Under the pieces are notes generated by a model. The model made no database searches. It saw only the letters and a program-made list of their open reading frames with translations, and was not told the DNA's origin. A stretch of 5,697 nucleotides of DNA from Candidatus Azambacteria bacterium. Its GTDB lineage: Bacteria; Patescibacteriota; Minisyncoccia; GWC2-36-17; WO2-46-25. The stretch is taken from NCBI GenBank assembly GCA_024654415.1, contig JANLHQ010000063.1:1-5697 (forward strand), written 5' to 3'. Position numbers and translations under genes: made by a program. Below, one piece after another: positions 1 through 4,175 of the stretch; position 1 is the stretch's first letter; every line of letters begins with the position of its first letter.

Positions 1-46
1 ACTACTGTTTTATTACATACGGATACGAACATAACAAGGTATCGTA

Positions 47-1135
47 TTATATAGTATTTATAAGTTCTATCGTTTCCCCTGCGCGGTCATCAGAACCGAG
101 TACCACCAGTATCTCGCCAGATTTCAGCACGGTTATCATACAGCCCCCCGCACTCTTTGTATACCCGGTCTTACCACCAAGTACATCTGTCCGTTTTTTA
201 TGAAGAAGTTCGTTATTCGATAAAAGCGCGTGCTCTGTTTTTGTATTTAATGACCACACCCGTTCTGATCTCCTTGAAAGAATGTCCCATACTTGTTCAT
301 GTCGCAACGAATACGCCACAAGCACCGCAAGGTCTGCGGCGCTTGAATAATGCTCTGGGTCATCAAGTCCGGTAGGGTTCATAAAATGTGTATCTACCAT
401 ACCTAGTAATACCGTCTTTTCATTCATGAGCGCTATAAAATCGAACCCTTTTGAAGTAAAATAATCCTCAAAAGCTGTTGCCGCATCATTACTTGAAACC
501 ACAAGCATTATCTTTAAAAGATCAGGAATAGAAAATGTTTCTCCAACACGTAAGAAACCAGACACCCCTTCTGCGTTCACTGCGCGCGGTGTGATTGTTA
601 CGACATCACTATAATCAGCGTATTCAGCAACAATTACTGCGGTCATCAACTTTGTTAAGCTTGCCGGCGGAAGCCGTTCGCGAGCATTTTTCTCATACGA
701 CACATCTCGCCCGCTTGCGCCATTAGCGATGATAAATGCCTTAGCAGAAAGAGTGCCTACCCCTAATGATACAGTGGATAATCCTATTGGCTCAGCGCCA
801 TTCTCCTTTATGAGAATGGGAGCAGACATATCGACGAGAGCCACCTCCTGCGCCGCGGGCTCTTCAAGTGCGGGTGCCGCATCTCCTTCCTGCTGTACGT
901 CCTCGGCTGGTGCCGCTACATTCTTTTCAATACTAGTAGTTACCACTGATCGATATACAAGTGCTGACTGCTGAGCTGTTGAATTTACCGCAAGTATTTC
1001 TTGGGAAAACATCTGATCACGGAGCACCACACCAAACACAAGCGCTGTCATGAGTACCACCACAATCCTCACACGATTAATCGTGTGAGGATTGGTTACA
1101 TCAATTTTCTCACGCATTCTTTGAAAAAACATCAT
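47..1135 (-). CDS. D-alanyl-D-alanine carboxypeptidase (peptidase S11, PBP5/DacA-type), membrane-anchored
   Basis: Serine DD-peptidase that removes the terminal D-Ala from peptidoglycan stem peptides outside the membrane. All three family motifs are visible: SxxK as S159-L-T-K162 (nucleophile S159), SxN as S214-S-N216, and K322-T-G324. Residues 1-22 are a basic cytoplasmic tail and about 23-38 form one membrane segment. Residues 70-110 are an Ala/Glu/Pro-rich linker, and the catalytic domain fills 125-362. The protein ends 38 residues after KTG, so the C-terminal beta domain and amphipathic anchor of E. coli PBP5 are absent; anchoring must be N-terminal. The longest start overlaps scpB by 26 nt. 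M7 (ATG at 1117-1115) would cut this to 8 nt and is a plausible alternative; no start has a clear Shine-Dalgarno. It is the last gene of the scpA-scpB chain seen here. In Bacillus subtilis a DD-carboxypeptidase gene (dacB) also lies near scpAB. The family is certain; the exact in vivo role (carboxypeptidase or endopeptidase) is not. Confidence 0.93.
   Translation of the reverse strand: MMFFQRMREKIDVTNPHTINRVRIVVVLMTALVFGVVLRDQMFSQEILAVNSTAQQSALVYRSVVTTSIEKNVAAPAEDVQQEGDAAPALEEPAAQEVALVDMSAPILIKENGAEPIGLSTVSLGVGTLSAKAFIIANGASGRDVSYEKNARERLPPASLTKLMTAVIVAEYADYSDVVTITPRAVNAEGVSGFLRVGETFSIPDLLKIMLVVSSNDAATAFEDYFTSKGFDFIALMNEKTVLLGMVDTHFMNPTGLDDPEHYSSAADLAVLVAYSLRHEQVWDILSRRSERVWSLNTKTEHALLSNNELLHKKRTDVLGGKTGYTKSAGGCMITVLKSGEILVVLGSDDRAGETIELINTI
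790..823. repeat. Interrupted 12-bp inverted repeat inside the carboxypeptidase gene
   Basis: CCATTCTC (798-805) pairs with GAGAATGG (812-819) around a 6-nt loop. The outer GCTC (790-793) pairs with GAGC (820-823) after a 4-nt bulge on one side only. It encodes residues 105-116, at the end of the low-complexity linker. Confidence 0.7.
1063..1094. repeat. Perfect 32-bp palindrome inside the carboxypeptidase 5' coding region
   Basis: The half CAATCCTCACACGATT (1063-1078) is followed without spacer by its exact reverse complement (1079-1094). It encodes about residues 14-25 of the carboxypeptidase, just ahead of the membrane helix, and lies 15 nt beyond the scpB stop codon in the direction of transcription. 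As RNA it would form a stem of about 14 bp with a TTAA loop. No T-run follows on either strand, so it is not a standard terminator. Role unknown. Confidence 0.97.
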
Positions 1136-1625
1136 AGTCAGGAAGGTCGGTAATTTTTTCGACCCCTAATTTTTTTAAAAAATCTAGTGTCACCCGATAA
1201 TAGTTCATCTGCGCATCATCATTCTTTTTTGTCTTTTCAATAAGACCTCTCATCAATAAGCTCCGTAGCGAGAAAATAGAATTTACGCCCCGCAATTCAT
1301 CAATCTCTTGTTTCGCAATTGGCTCCCGATATGCAATACACGCAAGCGTCTCAAGCGCCGCAGGAGTCAGCTCTTCCGTAAGATGCGACCTGACTAATGC
1401 ATGAATAACCTCAGCATACTCAGGCGCACTCACCATTTGAACTCTTCCATCCTTGCTGATGATGCGAACCCCTCTTCCCTGGTATGCCTCTTGTAATTTC
1501 TTGATCTGCTCAACGACCTCTTCCTCCGAAATGTCATTCCCGAGCGCTTTCTGGATCTTTTGAACACTCATCTCCTCTCCTGAAACAAAAAGGATCGCTT
1601 CTATTTTTGATGCTGTCATTGACAT
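1110..1625 (-). CDS. scpB: Segregation and condensation protein B (ScpB)
   Basis: Winged-helix (kite) subunit of the SMC-ScpA-ScpB condensin-like complex; a dimer binds the middle of the kleisin ScpA and helps condense and separate sister chromosomes. The 171 residues match the family core: an N-terminal winged helix with I-E-A-I-L-F-V-S-G-E (8-17), then the signature block at about 87-130, reading L-T-P-A-A-L-E-T-L-A, A-Y-R-E-P-I, E-L-R-G-V-N-S and L-L-M-R-G-L-I-E, and a closing D-F-L-K-K-L-G with D-L-P (148-162). The Gly-Arg-Pro that usually follows R-G-L-I-E in this family is not present; residues 131-145 are Lys/Asp/Asn-rich instead. The longest ATG (1625) overlaps scpA by 10 nt. The in-frame ATG at 1619-1617 gives a 4-nt ATGA overlap with the scpA stop and may be the real start. 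Neither has a Shine-Dalgarno, so translation is probably coupled to scpA. Confidence 0.95.
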   Translation of the reverse strand: MSMTASKIEAILFVSGEEMSVQKIQKALGNDISEEEVVEQIKKLQEAYQGRGVRIISKDGRVQMVSAPEYAEVIHALVRSHLTEELTPAALETLACIAYREPIAKQEIDELRGVNSIFSLRSLLMRGLIEKTKKNDDAQMNYYRVTLDFLKKLGVEKITDLPDYDVFSKNA

Positions 1626-2317
1626 AATTTGGCAATTTTAATTTCTCCAAAAACACACTCTTGCTCTGCTTCACAAAACTTTTGCCTCACCAACTCAAGC
1701 ATTGCAAGAAACGAAACGATCATATTCACTTTCGAGCTCGCATCGGCAACTGTGGAGAAGCTCATAGTAAGACCCTGTTCGATACGCGAGCGAATATCGC
1801 GGATTCTTTCCTCAAATGACACAATAACGGCAATGCGCTTCTCTTCGAGCTGTTCTTCCTGTTTTTGCGATCGTATCAATGTGCCGAATAATACATGTAC
1901 CGTGCTCGTAGTGATATCGGCTGGCGGAGCGAACACGCGAATGTGGCGCAAATCTGACGGTTTATGATACGCAATATGTTGCTCTCGCTCGAGTACTCCT
2001 AGCGCATGAGCCGCGGCACGTATATGCTGGTATTGCACAAGCCGGTCTTTCAACTCGATAAACTCCTGCTCCTCCTCCTTAGTCACGGCAAATGAAGGGA
2101 GCAGTGTCTTTGATTTAATAAGAATGAGCTTTGCGGCAATCACCAGAAAGTCCGCCAGGTAGGATGGATCTTTTTCCTGAAACTGAGAAAAATACGCAAC
2201 AAATTCATCCGTGATTCGCGCGAGTGAAATATCAGAAATATCGAGACGCTCCTTCTCGATTAATTCAAGCAATAGCTCAAGTGGTCCTTCAAATTTTTCC
2301 AGCTTCACTGTATACAT
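1616..2317 (-). CDS. scpA: Segregation and condensation protein A (ScpA, kleisin)
   Basis: Kleisin subunit that bridges the heads of the SMC dimer and recruits ScpB, acting on the nucleoid. The N-terminal SMC-neck-binding part shows F9-E-G-P-L-E-L-L-L-E-L-I, then D26-I-S-D-I, a D-E-F-V-A-Y-F helix, and L54-A-D-F-L-V-I-A-A-K-L with I-K-S-K-T-L-L-P (67-74), all typical of the family. A charged helical middle (80-180) follows. The C-terminal winged helix has V201-S-F-L-A-M-L-E-L-V and F223-G-E-I-K-I. At 233 residues it is close to the usual 230-260. The ATG shares one base with the stop of the upstream 69-residue gene (TAATG) and no Shine-Dalgarno precedes it, which suggests coupled translation. 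It is followed directly by scpB, the usual partner order in bacteria. Confidence 0.96.
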   Translation of the reverse strand: MYTVKLEKFEGPLELLLELIEKERLDISDISLARITDEFVAYFSQFQEKDPSYLADFLVIAAKLILIKSKTLLPSFAVTKEEEQEFIELKDRLVQYQHIRAAAHALGVLEREQHIAYHKPSDLRHIRVFAPPADITTSTVHVLFGTLIRSQKQEEQLEEKRIAVIVSFEERIRDIRSRIEQGLTMSFSTVADASSKVNMIVSFLAMLELVRQKFCEAEQECVFGEIKIAKLCQ

Positions 2318-2526
2318 TATTGTATAAAAAATGGTGCAAGTGAGTCAAAAAAGGCAGCGGGGGGCGCTGGTCGACGAGTGCCTTGTTTCTCGTATTCCTC
2401 CAGCGTCATTGGCCTCACTGTCTTTGAAAGCTCTGTCGCGGCATACGCCGCGACAGCGGCGAAAACAATAAAAAACACCAATACTATCTTTGCCTTATTA
2501 AATTCTCCTGAAAAATAGTGCGCCAT
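2317..2526 (-). CDS. Small single-pass membrane protein of unknown function, first gene of scpAB operon
   Basis: A 69-residue protein that I do not recognise. Residues 1-12 are polar with K11 and K13, and about 14-30 form one strongly hydrophobic, Ala-rich helix, giving a likely N-in/C-out orientation. The helix ends in A-Y-A-A-T, which could be read as a signal-peptidase I site (A-Y-A), so a secreted product is possible. The tail (31-69) is polar, then Arg/Pro/Ala-rich (R51-R-P-A-P-P-A-A), and ends hydrophobic (F59-F, F66-F-I). It is probably real: its stop overlaps the scpA start by one base, it lies right behind the divergent promoter region, and no other start for the operon is visible. 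It has no Shine-Dalgarno. A perfect 10-bp hairpin lies within the part encoding the helix end. Confidence 0.7.
   Translation of the reverse strand: MAHYFSGEFNKAKIVLVFFIVFAAVAAYAATELSKTVRPMTLEEYEKQGTRRPAPPAAFFDSLAPFFIQ
2433..2456. repeat. Perfect 10-bp GC-rich hairpin inside the small membrane protein gene
   Basis: CTGTCGCGGC (2433-2442) pairs fully with 2447-2456 around a 4-nt loop (2443-2446). It falls in codons 24-32, the end of the predicted membrane helix. No T-tract follows on the minus strand (AGCTTTCAAAG), so it is not an obvious terminator, but in mRNA it would be a very stable structure ahead of scpA. Confidence 0.9.
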
Positions 2527-2536
2527 GTATAACTAG

Positions 2537-2565
2537 TTGATAAAAAGAAAAATCTATGGTATAGT
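2537..2565 (+). promoter_or_regulatory. Predicted sigma70-type promoter for the sugar transferase
   Basis: The -35 element TTGATA (2537-2542, 5/6 to consensus) and the -10 element TATAGT (2560-2565, 5/6) are 17 nt apart, with an extended -10 TG at 2557-2558. The expected transcript start is near 2570-2573, only a few bases before the ATG at 2575, so the mRNA would be nearly leaderless. The 8-bp palindrome AACTAGTT (2531-2538) overlaps the -35 edge. Seen directly in sequence; activity is inferred. Confidence 0.72.
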
Positions 2566-2570
2566 ACAGA

Positions 2571-2599
2571 AATTATGAAACGCTTTTTCAATCAATCAA
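2571..2599 (-). promoter_or_regulatory. Candidate promoter for the small membrane protein-scpA-scpB-carboxypeptidase operon
   Basis: On the minus strand, TTGATT (2599-2594, 4/6) and CATAAT (2576-2571, 5/6) are 17 nt apart. The start would be near 2564, giving a leader of about 38 nt before the ATG at 2526. The elements lie within the first codons of the divergent sugar transferase and overlap its predicted transcript start. It is weaker than the plus-strand promoter; an alternative minus -10 is TACTAT (2566-2561) with TTGAAA (2591-2586) at a poor 19-nt spacing. Confidence 0.4.
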
Positions 2600-3924
2600 A
2601 AAAACTCATACTTGTTGTCGGCGATATCATTATTCTCTATTGTGCCCTCTATATTACATTAAGAGCTCGATACGGAGGAGCGTTCACACAAGATATCTGG
2701 GACGATCACTTTTTTCCATTCACAATCTCCTTTGCACTGTGGATTGTACTATTCTATATTGCAGGCCTCTATGACCGTCGTACTGCAATAAGTGGCTACG
2801 CATTCTACTCTCTTGTTGTCACCACTGTAACCACCTCGCTCGTGGCAACAATTGTCCTGTTCTACCTCATACCCGCATTCGTCATTACGCCTAAGACCAA
2901 TCTTATTGCGATGGGAGTGGTCTTTTTTGTCCTATTTGTCGCATGGCGGCGCGGATATAATATCTTGATTCGCTCACCACATCTCCTGCATCCTACCATG
3001 TTTATTGGGTCGAATAAAGAGATGCACGGCATCATTGAGAGCGTACGCACACATCCACAGTTTGGATATCATGTTGCCGGTGTCATAGAAAACCCTCATG
3101 ATACGCAAGAACTTATTGCGTTTATAAAAGCGCATGGAATTAATACGCTCGTATACGCAGACCACTCCACAGAAAGGGGTGGTCTGGAAAGCATATCTAA
3201 AATATTGTATGCCCTGCTTCCGCTGGGAATCACTATTATCGACCTACCAGCATTTTATGCCCGCATCACTAATAAAATACCCATTTCTATTATCGGTGAA
3301 GCATGGTTTTTTGAAAACCTTATTGAGTCAGAAAAAGGGTTTTTTGAAGTAGAAAAACGAGCATTTGATATTATGTGTTCGTTTTTTGTCGGACTTATTG
3401 CGCTACCATTCCTTCCGTTCATCGCGCTTTGCATCCTTATGAATAGCAAGGGGCCAGTTTTTTATACGCAACAGCGAGTAGGAAAAAATGGAGATATATT
3501 CCGTCTTATTAAATTCAGAACGATGGTCGAAAACGCGGAACGCAGCGGTATCCAATGGACGCAAGCAAAGGATGAGCGCATCACAAAGGTGGGAAACTTC
3601 CTGCGTAGAACGCGAGTCGACGAACTCCCCCAACTGTGGAACGTACTTAAGGGAGATATGAGCTTCGTAGGCCCGCGGCCGGAACGGCCTGAGTTCATCG
3701 CCAAGCTCGAACAGGAGATCCCCTATTATCAAATGAGACACCTTGTGCGCCCAGGGCTTACCGGGTGGGCACAGATTCATCAGCCATTTGGCGGGGCATC
3801 AGTTTCAGACAGTATGGAGAAACTGCAATACGACCTGTATTACATAAAAAATCGCAATTTTGTAATCGATGTTGATATCCTTGCAAAGACGGTGCTTGTG
3901 ATCTTGCGCAGAGAAGGACGGTAG
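2575..3924 (+). CDS. Polyprenyl-phosphate hexose-1-phosphate transferase (bacterial sugar transferase, WcaJ/WbaP/CpsE type)
   Basis: Integral membrane enzyme that moves a sugar-1-phosphate from a UDP-sugar onto undecaprenyl phosphate, the first step of exopolysaccharide, capsule or O-glycan synthesis. Four N-terminal membrane helices lie at about 11-29, 47-66, 76-98 and 106-124. A cytosolic nucleotide-fold-like domain follows (about 140-230; I142-x-x-G-S-N), then a fifth hydrophobic segment with prolines (264-289), which in this family dips into the membrane as a re-entrant helix. The catalytic domain (290-449) shows K-G-P-V-F-Y-x-Q-x-[16 protein letters not shown]345[11 protein letters not shown] with the expected catalytic D349-E350, S363-F-V-G-P-R-P-E-R-P and R392-P-G-L-T-G-W-A-Q. 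At 449 residues it has full family length. The sugar cannot be told from sequence. The ATG is the only one before the first helix, and lies about 3 nt after the predicted transcript start. Confidence 0.94.
   Translation: MKRFFNQSKKLILVVGDIIILYCALYITLRARYGGAFTQDIWDDHFFPFTISFALWIVLFYIAGLYDRRTAISGYAFYSLVVTTVTTSLVATIVLFYLIPAFVITPKTNLIAMGVVFFVLFVAWRRGYNILIRSPHLLHPTMFIGSNKEMHGIIESVRTHPQFGYHVAGVIENPHDTQELIAFIKAHGINTLVYADHSTERGGLESISKILYALLPLGITIIDLPAFYARITNKIPISIIGEAWFFENLIESEKGFFEVEKRAFDIMCSFFVGLIALPFLPFIALCILMNSKGPVFYTQQRVGKNGDIFRLIKFRTMVENAERSGIQWTQAKDERITKVGNFLRRTRVDELPQLWNVLKGDMSFVGPRPERPEFIAKLEQEIPYYQMRHLVRPGLTGWAQIHQPFGGASVSDSMEKLQYDLYYIKNRNFVIDVDILAKTVLVILRREGR
3158..3186 (+). repeat. 11-bp hairpin inside the sugar transferase gene
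   Basis: CAGACCACTCC (3158-3168) pairs with GGGGTGGTCTG (3176-3186) with a single G.U wobble and a 7-nt loop (3169-3175). It covers codons 195-204, in the linker domain of the transferase. No T-run follows, so termination is unlikely. Confidence 0.75.
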
Positions 3925-4096
3925 ATTTACCAGATTCATCCTATCCTCTGCCCATTGCAAAGAATTGTTTTTTATCTTAACAGAAGAGCAGCCCTTCATT
4001 GATTGTTATTCTTAATAGAAGGACGTGAGAGGATTAAAGAAAAAGCAGAGCGTGGTGGCGGAACAAGAATATAGCGCGATTTCAAAGCTCAAGGTA

Positions 4097-4108
4097 GTAT
4101 AATTATAC
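4097..4108. promoter_or_regulatory. 12-bp palindrome holding back-to-back TATAAT boxes
   Basis: GTATAATTATAC is a perfect palindrome just before the bidirectional terminator. It contains a consensus -10 box TATAAT on each strand (4098-4103 plus; 4107-4102 minus). No convincing -35 lies 16-18 nt upstream on either strand (plus: CGCGAT; minus: TGGTTT), so a promoter is only a possibility. The surrounding 3925-4118 stretch holds no gene I can support. Confidence 0.3.
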
Positions 4109-4118
4109 CGCATCACAC

Positions 4119-4162
4119 AAAACAAAACCACCGCGCGCGAGATGCGGCGGTGGTTTTGTTTT
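4119..4162. terminator. Bidirectional intrinsic terminator between convergent sugar transferase and rpoC
   Basis: Perfect 16-bp inverted repeat with arm AAAACAAAACCACCGC (4119-4134) pairing with 4147-4162. After one bulged G (4135), three more pairs (4136-4138 with 4144-4146) leave a GAGAT loop. The inner stem is GC-rich and the outer arm gives a TTTTGTTTT tract on either strand, so it can end transcripts from both sides. It starts 13 nt after the rpoC stop and about 195 nt after the sugar transferase stop. Confidence 0.9.
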
Positions 4163-4175
4163 CTATATCCTTATA

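Noticed and set aside
23..47. Inverted repeat ATACGA/TCGTAT just after the carboxypeptidase stop, as a terminator
   Set aside because: Only 6 AT-rich pairs with a 13-nt loop and no T-run following on the minus strand.
1063..1094. The 32-bp palindrome as an intrinsic terminator after scpB
   Set aside because: No U-tract follows on the transcribed strand, and the carboxypeptidase frame reads through it.
3403..3780. Open frame of 125 codons on the minus strand
   Set aside because: It lies wholly inside the catalytic-domain region of the sugar transferase, whose conserved motifs explain the sequence; the translated product looks like no family I know.
3805..3999. 64-codon minus-strand open frame across the sugar transferase 3' end and the gap
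   Set aside because: Mostly overlaps the conserved C-terminus of the transferase, has no recognisable domain, and no ribosome-binding site or partner gene.
3925..4118. Possible tRNA or small RNA gene in the gap between convergent genes
   Set aside because: I looked for a T-arm (GGTTCRA), CCA and cloverleaf pairing and found none; only short weak inverted repeats are present.
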